This document shows positions 41,936 through 50,344 of a stretch of DNA of 64,000 nt, piece by piece. The position numbers and the translations under genes were made by a program. Source of the stretch: Clostridium culturomicium (GTDB lineage: Bacteria; Bacillota; Clostridia; Clostridiales; Clostridiaceae); NCBI RefSeq assembly GCF_000821305.1, contig NZ_CCXK01000017.1, positions 1,398,827-1,462,826 on the forward strand, written 5' to 3'. Within the stretch, counting starts at the first letter, position 1. Every line of letters starts with the position of its first letter. Under the pieces are notes generated by a model. The model had not been told where the DNA came from and did no database searches. It worked only from the letters and a program-made list of their open reading frames with translations.

Positions 41936-43231
41936 TTACAATAAATTTGCAAACCTTTGATATTGTCCTGCCCACCCTAAATTAATTGTGGTTACCTCAC
42001 CATTTCTATTTTTCCCAATGATTATTTCAACCTTTTCTCCTTTAGCTTCTTTGTCGTAATAACTTTCTCTGTAAGGGAAGATTACAATGTCTGCATCTTG
42101 TTCAATGGAGCCTGATTCACGAAGATCTGACAGCATGGGACGAGAGTCTGAACGAAGCTCTGGAGCTCTTGATAGCTGCGACAGTGCAATTACTGTTATA
42201 TTAAGGCTCTTTGCAAGTCTTTTTAACTCTCTTGAAATTTTTGCAATTTCCTGTTCCCTGGAGGATGTACCCGTTGCTGGTTCAATGAGCTGAAGATAAT
42301 CCACAACAATGATATGAAGGCCTGCTTTCTTCTTCAATGCTCTGACTTTAGCTTTGATGGCTGATATTGTTGTTGATTGATCATCAATAAACAGCTTTCT
42401 CTTTGATAAATCCTCAGCTCCACTTAAAAGCTTATCAATGGCTTTTTCGCTTAAAGCTCCACTTCTAATATTCTTTAATGGAATCAAGCACTTTGAAGCA
42501 AGAAGTCTCTGAGTAAGCTGGTAACTTGGCATCTCAAGAGAAAATATTCCAACACAGGCATCCTTTGAAGCATACTGTGCAATATTTAGGGCAAAGGCTG
42601 TTTTTCCCATGGAAGGTCTTCCTGCAATAATGATAAAATCTCCAGGAATCAGCCCTGACGTAACCCTGTCAAGCTCTTTAAACCCTGTGGTGATCCCCAG
42701 AATTTCCTTTTTACTCTTATTACGATTTTCTATGTAAGTTATAGTATCTTGAAGGGCATCCATGATGTGTTCCATCTCCTCCATGTCCATGGAAGCCGAC
42801 GCTCTTACCATATTCTCCTCCAGCTTTTGAACCACAGCTTCCATAGAAGAGTCCTTGTGACTTTCCTCAATGGCTTTCATACAGCTTTTAATAATCCTTC
42901 TACGAAGTGCTCTATCCTTAATAATATCACTATAACTTTTAACATTATCAAGGTAAGTGGCAGCGTTAGAAAGCTGTGAAATATATGATAACCCCCCAAC
43001 CTTATCTAAGGTATCCATGGTCTTTAACTCTTCACAAAGGGTTATAAGATCTATCTGCTCCTCCCTTCTTCGTAGGTTTAAAATCCCTTTATAGATAATT
43101 TTATGTTTATCATAATAAAATTCATCATATAAAAGACTCTCCTCAACTTCTTCAACCTTATCCTTGTCATTGATAAGAGCTCCAAGGACAACCTCCTCAG
43201 CCTCTCTGCTATGGGGCATAACCATCTCCAT
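41936..43231 (-). CDS. dnaB: Replicative DNA helicase, DnaB family
   Basis: 431 residues. The N-terminal domain opens with MPHSREAEEVVLGALI. The RecA core has AGRPSMGKTAFALN (Walker A, about residue 202), SLEMP, VVDYLQLI (Walker B), ALSQLSR and the arginine-finger-region LRESGSIEQDAD. It unwinds the fork as a hexamer. It lies 1 base after a phage-type initiator gene, so it is probably a mobile-element or phage-derived copy rather than the chromosomal dnaB. ATG 43231 is used; an ATG at 43219 has GGAG six bases upstream and is equally possible. Confidence 0.93.
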   Translation of the reverse strand: MEMVMPHSREAEEVVLGALINDKDKVEEVEESLLYDEFYYDKHKIIYKGILNLRRREEQIDLITLCEELKTMDTLDKVGGLSYISQLSNAATYLDNVKSYSDIIKDRALRRRIIKSCMKAIEESHKDSSMEAVVQKLEENMVRASASMDMEEMEHIMDALQDTITYIENRNKSKKEILGITTGFKELDRVTSGLIPGDFIIIAGRPSMGKTAFALNIAQYASKDACVGIFSLEMPSYQLTQRLLASKCLIPLKNIRSGALSEKAIDKLLSGAEDLSKRKLFIDDQSTTISAIKAKVRALKKKAGLHIIVVDYLQLIEPATGTSSREQEIAKISRELKRLAKSLNITVIALSQLSRAPELRSDSRPMLSDLRESGSIEQDADIVIFPYRESYYDKEAKGEKVEIIIGKNRNGEVTTINLGWAGQYQRFANLL

Positions 43232-43232
43232 C

Positions 43233-44309
43233 CTACATATCCTCCTTTAAAATAAAGTTAACCTCTTCTTGTGTATCCAAGTTTTTTGCCGAGTTTGCTG
43301 CTCCTAGATCATGACTTTCATCAACTACCTCACTGGAGCTAGACAAATTACCTCTCTTAGTAATAAATGGTTCTTTCCCCTTAAACCTCTTGTAGTTGTC
43401 CATCTCTTCCTTATGCTGAAATCTTCCACATTGAAGATATGTTTCAAACTTTGAACCAAAGAGAGTTGAAGGCGCAAGATATTGTTGAAACCTTGTACCT
43501 TTCCATAGAAAAACCATATTATCAATAACGGTTTTGAAATCCTGAAGATTAAAGCCCTCATTCCGCCTTCCATTAATCTGTCTTACCGTTGCTTTTGTAT
43601 TAGCCTTAAAACTCTTTCCTGTGGAGCTATTAAGATACTCTATCACCTTTGAAACAAGTTCTTCTAACTCCATATCCCCATCCTTCTTAAAAGGAGTAGG
43701 AGGATTAATAAAGGATGGGTCTTTAGTAGATGGATTATTTGTTATTACTTTTGACTGATATCCCTGGGTACTTTTATCCATAGGGTATGTGTGAGAATCA
43801 ATACTCTTCTCTTCTGAGCCATGTATAGGCTGTCCATCTGAATTCACCTGTGAAGCTTCATTACTAACAACCTCTCCAAGGAACTCCTCTTCCTTTAATG
43901 TCTTACCTTCATTTCTCCCTTGATCTTCTGCTGGATTATCAAGGGATATGTCTTTATCTACACAGCACTGCTGTGAGATAACTTCTCCAATAAGCTCTGC
44001 ATATCTTTCTCCCATTCCAAAGAAGGAAAAAGTCCCGCCTTCTTTCTTTGTGTAGTGGGTTAAAACTTTAGCATCTCTAAGTTTAAAAAATCTGGACTGA
44101 ATAGTGCATTTTTTCATATTTAATATTGGAAGCTCCTTTATAACTGCTTCATATTGAACCCAGTAATAAATCTTATTATCATTAACCAGAACCTTCATTG
44201 CCTTAGATTCACCAAAATCCACAAAATATCTAAGAATTAAAGCATCAATGGTATCCAGCCCCATTTCCTTCAGTTTTGTTTGTAAGAATCCCATAATTGT
44301 ATATTTCAT
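43233..44309 (-). CDS. Phage-type replication initiation protein (Phg_2220_C domain)
   Basis: 358 residues. The N-terminal 110 residues form a winged-helix unit (ALILRYFVDF, WVQYEAVIKELP) like phage replisome organisers. The middle (about 120-210) is a low-complexity linker. The C-terminus (about 215-300), with VIEYLNSSTGKSFKA, EGFNLQDFKTVIDN and YLAPSTLFGSKFETYL, matches the phage-conserved C-terminal domain family TIGR02220/Phg_2220. It would bind an origin and load the DnaB encoded next. The gene starts 10 bases after the interrupted sigma-like gene, with GGAGGCAAAG before its ATG. Confidence 0.82.
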   Translation of the reverse strand: MKYTIMGFLQTKLKEMGLDTIDALILRYFVDFGESKAMKVLVNDNKIYYWVQYEAVIKELPILNMKKCTIQSRFFKLRDAKVLTHYTKKEGGTFSFFGMGERYAELIGEVISQQCCVDKDISLDNPAEDQGRNEGKTLKEEEFLGEVVSNEASQVNSDGQPIHGSEEKSIDSHTYPMDKSTQGYQSKVITNNPSTKDPSFINPPTPFKKDGDMELEELVSKVIEYLNSSTGKSFKANTKATVRQINGRRNEGFNLQDFKTVIDNMVFLWKGTRFQQYLAPSTLFGSKFETYLQCGRFQHKEEMDNYKRFKGKEPFITKRGNLSSSSEVVDESHDLGAANSAKNLDTQEEVNFILKEDM

Positions 44310-44319
44310 TCTTTGCCTC

Positions 44320-44793
44320 CTATAAAATAATTGAAATCAACTCGCTCAAAGCTTTAACGGATTGTCTCTTTCTTCGATGAAGAGTATTTTCACTGATAAA
44401 AAGCTTTCTACTGATTTCTATCCTAGTTTTGTTTTCAAAGTAAATCCATGTTATAATTTGATCCTGATCTTTTGGAAGACACTTCACAGCTTCCTCAAGA
44501 ACCCTTAAATGAAATTTAAGTCCCTTAAGCTCTTCCTGAAGTTCATTCTGAATACCCCTGTTCCGTTCTTTATTCTTCTCTTCATATATTAAAGCGATAT
44601 TCCCAGTGTTATCTCCTTTTCAAGGACTTCTTCCCATTGGTAAGTCTCCCTCTCTTTTATAATTTAACTCCTCAATGGTATCTGAAGTCTTTTCAAAAAT
44701 AGTTGAACTTAAAAGGTTTTCAATATAATTAATGCGTTTTTTTAAGGGATGATAATTATTAAGAAGATACTGTGTATAATTTATTTTTTCCAT
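44320..44793 (-). pseudogene. Sigma-70-region-4-like regulator (phage type) interrupted by an in-frame TGA
   Basis: From ATG 44793 (TTGGAGG upstream) a frame reads to TGA at 44620-44622 and continues in the same frame without other stops to TAG at 44320-44322, 157 codons in all. The second part has AVKCLPKDQDQIITWIYF and ISRKLFISENTLHRRKRQSV, a region-4-type helix-turn-helix like ArpU/RinA late-gene regulators of phages. The single TGA splits it, probably a nonsense change of a CGA or GGA codon. The short N-terminal part (58 residues) alone would not bind DNA. Both neighbours are intact. Confidence 0.7.
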
Positions 44794-44857
44794 AGATACC
44801 TCCAATGATATAAATAATTTATCTTGTACTTTATTTGTTCTTTACCTTTTCAAATTC

Positions 44858-45037
44858 TCATAACCATGTATTTATAAGCTTCATATCCATGTCATTCATC
44901 TTCATAAAATTTACGCCATTACTTATGATAAACTCCATTACTTTTTCATGGTGTCCTGCTGCGATTTTATCCTTTAAAATCCTGCGTATTTCCTCAATTT
45001 CCTCTTCACCCAATACAGAGCTTTTCACCTCATTCAT
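44858..45037 (-). CDS. Small hypothetical protein
   Basis: 59 residues from the ATG at 45037 (GAGGAG seven bases upstream). Acidic helical N-terminus (GEEEIEEIRRILKDKI) and a C-terminus rich in Met and Asn. No family recognised. It belongs to the minus-strand module between the divergent promoter at 45562 and the sigma-like gene and is spaced as part of that operon. Confidence 0.5.
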   Translation of the reverse strand: MNEVKSSVLGEEEIEEIRRILKDKIAAGHHEKVMEFIISNGVNFMKMNDMDMKLINTWL

Positions 45038-45211
45038 TCCTCCGCTCCTCACCAAGATATATTTGTTGTAATCTTCATAAATACTTTCTATGTGCGCGTC
45101 AAAAAAATAAGCCAGAGCCCCATATTATGGATGACTCTGGCTATTTGGTGGTAGAATAAACTCCCCGTTGCACAGTAGCGTTATATTCTTTTTTATCTAT
45201 TATTAAGAAGG

Positions 45212-45499
45212 TCAATATTTCTTATGTACCAGATGGCTTGTCCCTTCCTCCAGGTTAATCAAATGCAAGGTACTGCACTCGTAGCATTTCATACCAATAA
45301 CACTTTGGTGTGAAGCAATATGATCAAAGAGATATTTTCCTTGTCTTTTTATGGCCTTATAGGTGCCCTCAATCTTAGCCCCTTTATTCTTCAGGTTAAA
45401 AACATGTTCTTCCCTATTCTTACTTTTAATTCGAATTACATGTTCATTATCAGGATCAACTTTAAATAATCTTTTATTACATACCTTACAAAACATCAT
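45212..45499 (-). CDS. Small zinc-ribbon-like protein
   Basis: 95 residues from the ATG at 45499; an earlier ATG at 45526 has no ribosome site, and GGGAG stands about eleven bases before the chosen start. Two pairs of cysteines, FCKVCNK near the N-terminus and MKCYECST near residue 72, could bind one zinc. The middle is basic (IRIKSKNREEH). No named family. It is the first gene of the module, just inside a strong minus-strand promoter, which fits an early regulatory or DNA-binding protein. Confidence 0.55.
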   Translation of the reverse strand: MMFCKVCNKRLFKVDPDNEHVIRIKSKNREEHVFNLKNKGAKIEGTYKAIKRQGKYLFDHIASHQSVIGMKCYECSTLHLINLEEGTSHLVHKKY

Positions 45500-45561
45500 A
45501 ATATTTTCCGCTCCCTTCCCTTCCATTTTGTAATAAAGTTGTATTTTTTTACCTTAATTAT

Positions 45562-45590
45562 ATAATATCTTATTGTCAATGATATGTCAA
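45562..45590 (-). promoter_or_regulatory. Strong minus-strand promoter of the replication module
   Basis: TTGACA (45585-45590), a 17-base spacer and TATTAT (45562-45567). A second TTGACA lies inside the spacer, giving a direct repeat of ATTGACA at an 11-base step that could be an operator for the divergent HTH regulator. Confidence 0.7.
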
Positions 45591-45645
45591 TTTATTATTT
45601 AGAAAAAACTTCTTCCTTTTTGGGAAAGATACATAGAAGCTTTAT

Positions 45646-45674
45646 TTGACAGAAAAGCCATTGCTGTGTTAAAT
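45646..45674 (+). promoter_or_regulatory. Promoter of the divergent HTH regulator
   Basis: TTGACA (45646-45651), a 17-base spacer, and TTAAAT (45669-45674) on the plus strand, 41 bases before the start codon. It faces away from the module promoter, as in phage repressor-operator regions. Confidence 0.65.
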
Positions 45675-45715
45675 TTATAGTATATATGTAAAATATTAGA
45701 AGGAGATTAGTTTAT

Positions 45716-46534
45716 ATGGAAAACCTAGTTAATTCATTTAACAAAAAGCTTTTTTCTGAACTGTTATTAAGAATAAAAGGCACAAGAACCCTGACAAAGT
45801 TTGCAGAAGAAACTTGTACAAGCATTGCCCATCTCTCCAGGATGATAAATGAAAAATTAGACTCTGCCCCTTCTCCAGAAACCTTAAAAAAACTTCTCTC
45901 CAAAAATCAAGGGGATGTGACTTACGAAGAATTAATGATTGCTGCTGGATACATAAATGAAAAAACAGCCCTTAAGAATTTCATAGATGGTGATGAAGCT
46001 GACCTTTTGTACACTTCTAATAAAACTAATAAAAAGGAAGCTACCTCAAATAATCAAGGAATTTTTGAACAAAGAAAAAAATTCAAATCAACTTGTATGT
46101 CCACCCTCCTCTTTAATTTAAGCTGTAAAGGTTACTCCTGGGTCATCACCAGTGGAAAGGATATAACTGATCCATTTGTAAATTCCTTTACTCTAGAGCT
46201 AGGAACTGATTCCAAGGAAGTTTGGACCTTTGACTTAAGATATATAACTTCATCCTTTAAAAATAGACTGCACTCTGAATTACACCTAAAACAATATGTT
46301 CAAGATAACTGGGGAAGACTTGCCTGCAAACCAATTGCAGCAGGGGCAAAATACTCCCTTGTAATGGAAAATGAAGACTTATATAATGCCTATAAGTTTA
46401 ATATACCAATAAATTTAAATTTAACTCTTTCAATTATATTACTTGACCCTGAAGAGCTAAAGATCCTTAAAGAAGAATACCTTTGTTATTCCCATAACGC
46501 TGATATAGATAAAATGAGTCTGTTTTCCTTTTAA
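45716..46534 (+). CDS. XRE-like HTH regulator with unknown C-terminal domain
   Basis: 272 residues. An N-terminal helix-turn-helix of XRE type is seen at about 20-60 (LTKFAEETCTSIAHLSRMIN). The C-terminal 180 residues (from about 115) contain a compact alpha/beta segment (LFNLSCKGYSWVITSGKD; VWTFDLRYI) that I cannot assign. The gene reads opposite to the replication module, with both promoters in 180 bases, so it is a plausible cI-like repressor of that module. AGAAGGAG precedes the ATG. Confidence 0.75.
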   Translation: MENLVNSFNKKLFSELLLRIKGTRTLTKFAEETCTSIAHLSRMINEKLDSAPSPETLKKLLSKNQGDVTYEELMIAAGYINEKTALKNFIDGDEADLLYTSNKTNKKEATSNNQGIFEQRKKFKSTCMSTLLFNLSCKGYSWVITSGKDITDPFVNSFTLELGTDSKEVWTFDLRYITSSFKNRLHSELHLKQYVQDNWGRLACKPIAAGAKYSLVMENEDLYNAYKFNIPINLNLTLSIILLDPEELKILKEEYLCYSHNADIDKMSLFSF

Positions 46535-46548
46535 GAAAAACAGACTCA
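46515..46548. terminator. Bidirectional terminator overlapping the regulator stop codon
   Basis: Twelve-pair stem TGAGTCTGTTTT/AAAACAGACTCA (46515-46526 with 46537-46548); the TAA stop of the regulator is in the loop. The arm AGTCTGTTTT is also the stem of the terminator at 39214-39255. Confidence 0.75.
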
Positions 46549-46679
46549 TTACTTTTTGTCCTTTACCTATTGTTTAGTAAAAAAGATTATTCTTTTATTC
46601 TCAATCTAAGCTATTTGTAACTCTAGCTTAAACTTCTCTTCAATACGTTAATTTCTTCAATAAACTATATCGAACTTCC

Positions 46680-47696
46680 TTATTCCCCATAAAAGAAGTT
46701 ATTAATACTTGAAGCTGCCTGACTTAAGTCAGTAACATAATAATATACTCCACCAATCATATCTCCGCCTGAATAAGCTGCCTCCGGGAACATATTTTGA
46801 GACATATTAGAAGAATAGCCTCCCTTAATAAGCTCCACAGCAAGATTAGTCATATCTGAAGCACCTAAGGTTGTCATTAGGTTTGAAGATAATTGATTTA
46901 TAATTGGAACCACATCAGTAATCTTAACACTGCTGCTTTTCTCAGCCAGCTTTAAAAGAACTTCTCTCTGCCTCTCAGTTCTCTTGAAATCTCCACCTGC
47001 AGTAGATCTGACTCTAGAATAAGCAACTGCTTGTACACCATTTAAATTATATGTACCAGGGGTAGTAATCTTTGCAACTTCCACGCCCTTAATTCCTGCA
47101 ATCTCACTGATAGATCCATTCATTGAAGCTAATTCTTCTTCAAAAACCTCCATCTGAACTCCACCAAGTCTATCAATAATCTCAGCTAAACCAAAGAAAT
47201 TAACAACAACATAATCAGTAATTGCAAGATTGAAGTTTTGGTTTAAGGTCTTAACCATTAAATTAGCACCACCATAGGCATAAGCATGGTTAATCTTATC
47301 CATTCCATAACCTTCAATATTGGCATAGGTATCCCTTGCAACGGAAGCAAGCTTCACAGCCTTAGTTTCTCTATCAATGGATAAAATCATAATAGAGTCT
47401 GCTCTGGTCCCATCATAATTTCCAATAACTCTTGTATCAACACCTAAAAGAGCGATATTTAAGTATCTTTCATCTGGTCGATATGTACCGTAAGTAACTT
47501 CTTCCTCTACTTTAGGCTTTTCAACTTTTTCAATACCTAAATCCTCTGGGGTAGCTTCAACTTTTTCAATGTTGCCAAAGATGTTTTTAATATATAACCC
47601 AGCTGAAAGAATTAATGTAAGTAAAACAACGGTTACTGTTGAAAAAATGATGAGTTTTTTTGATTTTTTCTTTGGACCTTTGTTTGATTTTGCCAA
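46680..47696 (-). CDS. LytR-CpsA-Psr (LCP) family protein at the end of cluster B
   Basis: 338 residues from a TTG at 47696 that has GGGGG six bases upstream; the longer TTG frame to 47714 has no ribosome site. A lysine-rich start and one membrane helix (about 14-36) are followed by the LCP domain: RADSIMILSIDRET, SVARDTYANI, DKINHAYAYGG, IDRLGGVQM and SRVRSTAGGDFKRTERQR. It probably moves the cluster B polymer to peptidoglycan. It is separated from the epimerase gene by a stem-loop. It is similar to the LCP protein at 18095-19039, with a longer insertion before the arginine block. Confidence 0.92.
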   Translation of the reverse strand: MAKSNKGPKKKSKKLIIFSTVTVVLLTLILSAGLYIKNIFGNIEKVEATPEDLGIEKVEKPKVEEEVTYGTYRPDERYLNIALLGVDTRVIGNYDGTRADSIMILSIDRETKAVKLASVARDTYANIEGYGMDKINHAYAYGGANLMVKTLNQNFNLAITDYVVVNFFGLAEIIDRLGGVQMEVFEEELASMNGSISEIAGIKGVEVAKITTPGTYNLNGVQAVAYSRVRSTAGGDFKRTERQREVLLKLAEKSSSVKITDVVPIINQLSSNLMTTLGASDMTNLAVELIKGGYSSNMSQNMFPEAAYSGGDMIGGVYYYVTDLSQAASSINNFFYGE

Positions 47697-47768
47697 TGAT
47701 ATCCCCCATTTCAACTATATTATCTCTAATATCTTCTTCATTAATAAAATTTAATGATTATAGAAACA

Positions 47769-47802
47769 AACATCGCTAAAATGAATTTTCTTCAGCGACG
47801 TT
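47769..47802 (-). terminator. Terminator-like stem at the end of cluster B
   Basis: AACATCGCT/AGCGACGTT (47769-47777 with 47794-47802; one G-U pair), followed by TGTTTC on the minus strand. It separates the sugar-nucleotide genes from the LCP gene, perhaps partially. Confidence 0.55.
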
Positions 47803-47847
47803 GTTAAATTTTATATGATCAATTTAGTAATTAAATAATTGTTAAAA

Positions 47848-48894
47848 TTATTTTACCTTATAATACTCCACATACCAATCAGCAAATCTTTGTAACCCTT
47901 CTTCTATAGTTGTAGATGGTTTAAAGTCTACAGCTTCTTGAAGCTTTTCTGTTGAAGCATATGTAGCAGGTACATCTCCCGGTTTAATTGGTTCAAATAC
48001 CTTTTCAAATTCAACTTCTCTTCCTAAAGCATTTGTTAATGCCTTCTCCAAAGCCCAGATAAATGTCATTAGTTTTTCTGGGTTATTGTTTCCTATGTTA
48101 AACACTGTATGTTGTGCTGCTTTTTCTCCTGCTTCATTAACTCCACTTGGAGGATTACTTAAAAGTCTTTCTATTCCCTCAACGATATCATCTACATAGG
48201 TAAAGTCTCTATATAAATCATTCGCAAAATCACCATTGTTAAATATCTTTACTGGCTCTCCTTTGAAGTATTTATCTGTAAATCCAAAGTATGCCATATC
48301 TGGTCTTCCCATAGGTCCGTATACTGTAAAGAATCTTAACCCTGTTGCAGGTATTTTATAAAGATGACTATAAGTATGAGCCATTAATTCATTTGATTTT
48401 TTAGTAGCTGCGTATAAAGAAACTGGATTATCGACAAAGTCAGTTTCTTCAAATGGAACCTTCTTATTAGAACCGTATACTGAACTTGAAGATGCATATA
48501 CTAAATGTTCAACTGGGTTGTATCTACAAGCTTCTAAAATATTATAGAAGCCTATGATATTACTTTGTATATAAACATCTGGATTTTCAATAGAATATCT
48601 AACCCCTGCTTGAGCTGCTAAGTTTACAACAATATTAGGTTTATTCTCCTCAAAGGTTTTCATTATTAATTCTTTATCAGATATATCCCCTTTAATAAAA
48701 GTAAAGTTTTCAAAAGGCTTTAACTTTTCAAGTCTTTCATATTTTAAATTCACATCATAATAATCATTTATATTATCAATTCCGATTACTTTACAACCTT
48801 TTTCTAAAAGCTGCTTTGATAAATAAAATCCTATAAAACCTGCAGCTCCTGTTATTAAATATGTTTTAGATGTATCTAAAGATTTATAATTCAT
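47848..48894 (-). CDS. UDP-glucuronate 4-epimerase
   Basis: 348 residues. SDR start YLITGAAGFIGFYLSKQL, the GIDNINDYYDVNLK segment typical of UDP-glucuronate epimerases, SSSSVYGSN, and YAATKKSNE as the YxxxK motif. It turns UDP-GlcA, made by the Ugd encoded just upstream, into UDP-GalA for the polymer. GGAGAG lies seven bases before the ATG. A hairpin in the 62-base gap to ugd may stabilise the message. Confidence 0.93.
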   Translation of the reverse strand: MNYKSLDTSKTYLITGAAGFIGFYLSKQLLEKGCKVIGIDNINDYYDVNLKYERLEKLKPFENFTFIKGDISDKELIMKTFEENKPNIVVNLAAQAGVRYSIENPDVYIQSNIIGFYNILEACRYNPVEHLVYASSSSVYGSNKKVPFEETDFVDNPVSLYAATKKSNELMAHTYSHLYKIPATGLRFFTVYGPMGRPDMAYFGFTDKYFKGEPVKIFNNGDFANDLYRDFTYVDDIVEGIERLLSNPPSGVNEAGEKAAQHTVFNIGNNNPEKLMTFIWALEKALTNALGREVEFEKVFEPIKPGDVPATYASTEKLQEAVDFKPSTTIEEGLQRFADWYVEYYKVK

Positions 48895-48912
48895 CTATAT
48901 CTCTCCTTTAAG

Positions 48913-48942
48913 AAGGCAATATACCAAATGATATATTGCCTT
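48913..48942. repeat. Perfect hairpin between ugd and the epimerase gene
   Basis: AAGGCAATATA/TATATTGCCTT (11 pairs, eight-base loop) in the short spacer, without a T tract, just before the epimerase ribosome site. Likely an mRNA processing or stability element. Confidence 0.5.
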
Positions 48943-48956
48943 AATTTATATTTTTA

Positions 48957-50321
48957 TTATACTCTAGTAGCTGCAACTTCAGCTAAATTACCACTGACTT
49001 CTGAGCTTTTTCTTCCTATTGAGTAATATTCCACTCCTGCATTCTCCATGTCTTTAACATCGTATATATTTCTTCCATCATATACTAGAGGTACTCTCAT
49101 TAGCTTCTTATACACTTCTGGAGTTATTGCTTTAACTTCTCCCCATTCAGTGAAAATTAAACATAGGTGTGCTCCTTCTAAAGCTTCCTCAACCTTCTCC
49201 ACATAAGTTATAGAACCTTGTCCACTTTTTCCTTCTGGATAAACCTTTTTAAAGTTTTCAACTCCAACTGGATCAAAAGCAAATATATTCGCTCCTCTTT
49301 CTAATAAAAGAGGTACGTTCTCTAGAGATGGAGCTTCTCTTAAATCATCTGTACCTGGTTTAAAGGTTAAACCTAAAACTGCAACCTTTAATCCATTGAA
49401 AGTGATTAATCTATCTGAAGCTTTCTTAAACAATTTAGTTTTCTGATATTTATTAACATCTATAGCAGCTTGAATTGTTTTTAGCTCATATCCATTTTGT
49501 CTTGCCAAATATTCGAGAGCCTTTGTATCTTTAGGGAAGCATGAGCCACCATATCCGATACCAGCATTTAAGAATTTAGCTCCTATTCTAGTATCAAAGC
49601 TCATTCCTTTAGCAACATCCTGTATATCTGCTCCAACAAGCTCACAAAGATTTGCAATATCATTCATATAAGAAATCTTTAAAGCAAGGAAATCATTTGA
49701 AGCATATTTAATCATCTCTGCTGATCTTCTATTAACTGAAACTATTGGAAGATTAAATGGTTCATATATTTTCATAAGAACCTCTTCAGCCCATTTGCTT
49801 TCTGTTCCAATTATTATTCTTGCAGCATGTAAAGTATCATGTACTGCAGTTCCTTGAGCTAAGAACTCTGGGTTTGAAGCAACCTCAACTTTAACATCAT
49901 TAATTAAAAAATCTTTTATAAACTGCTCAACTTTATCATTTGTTCCAACTGGAACAGTTGATTTAACAACAACTAAACAATCCTTCTCAACATTCTCTGC
50001 GATCTGTCTTGCAACAGTTGCTATGTAGCTTAAATTAGCAGAACCATCTGGCTGCTCTGGAGTTCCAACTCCTATGAATATAGCATCAGCTTCTCTATAA
50101 GCCTTTGCATAATCTGTAGTATAGTTAAGTCTACCTTCAGCATAATTCTTCTGCATTAAACCTTCTAAATCTTGCTCATATATTGGAGAAACTCCACTCT
50201 CCATTAACTTAATTTTATTTTCATCGATGTCTACACAAGTAACAGCATGTCCAACTTCTGCAAAACATACTCCTGCTACTAAACCAACGTATCCTGTACC
50301 TGCAACTGCTATTTTAAACAT
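48957..50321 (-). CDS. ugd: UDP-glucose 6-dehydrogenase
   Basis: 454 residues. IAVAGTGYVGLVAGVCFAEVGH is the NAD loop; NAGIGYGGSCFPKDTKAL near 255 carries the catalytic Cys; VLGLTFKPGTDDLREAPS is the C-terminal domain block. Oxidises UDP-glucose to UDP-glucuronate with two NAD+. Together with GalU and the next gene it gives UDP-GlcA and UDP-GalA. Its last residues, NLAEVAATRV, recur in the CapE homologue of the same cluster (ILAEVAATKVEE). GGGAGGGG lies upstream of the ATG. Confidence 0.96.
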   Translation of the reverse strand: MFKIAVAGTGYVGLVAGVCFAEVGHAVTCVDIDENKIKLMESGVSPIYEQDLEGLMQKNYAEGRLNYTTDYAKAYREADAIFIGVGTPEQPDGSANLSYIATVARQIAENVEKDCLVVVKSTVPVGTNDKVEQFIKDFLINDVKVEVASNPEFLAQGTAVHDTLHAARIIIGTESKWAEEVLMKIYEPFNLPIVSVNRRSAEMIKYASNDFLALKISYMNDIANLCELVGADIQDVAKGMSFDTRIGAKFLNAGIGYGGSCFPKDTKALEYLARQNGYELKTIQAAIDVNKYQKTKLFKKASDRLITFNGLKVAVLGLTFKPGTDDLREAPSLENVPLLLERGANIFAFDPVGVENFKKVYPEGKSGQGSITYVEKVEEALEGAHLCLIFTEWGEVKAITPEVYKKLMRVPLVYDGRNIYDVKDMENAGVEYYSIGRKSSEVSGNLAEVAATRV

Positions 50322-50344
50322 ATTTATCCCCTCCCAATATCAAT

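Noticed and set aside
44620..44622. Selenocysteine reading of the in-frame TGA
   Set aside because: No stable hairpin of SECIS type directly after the TGA and no redox context; an HTH regulator has no reason to hold selenocysteine.
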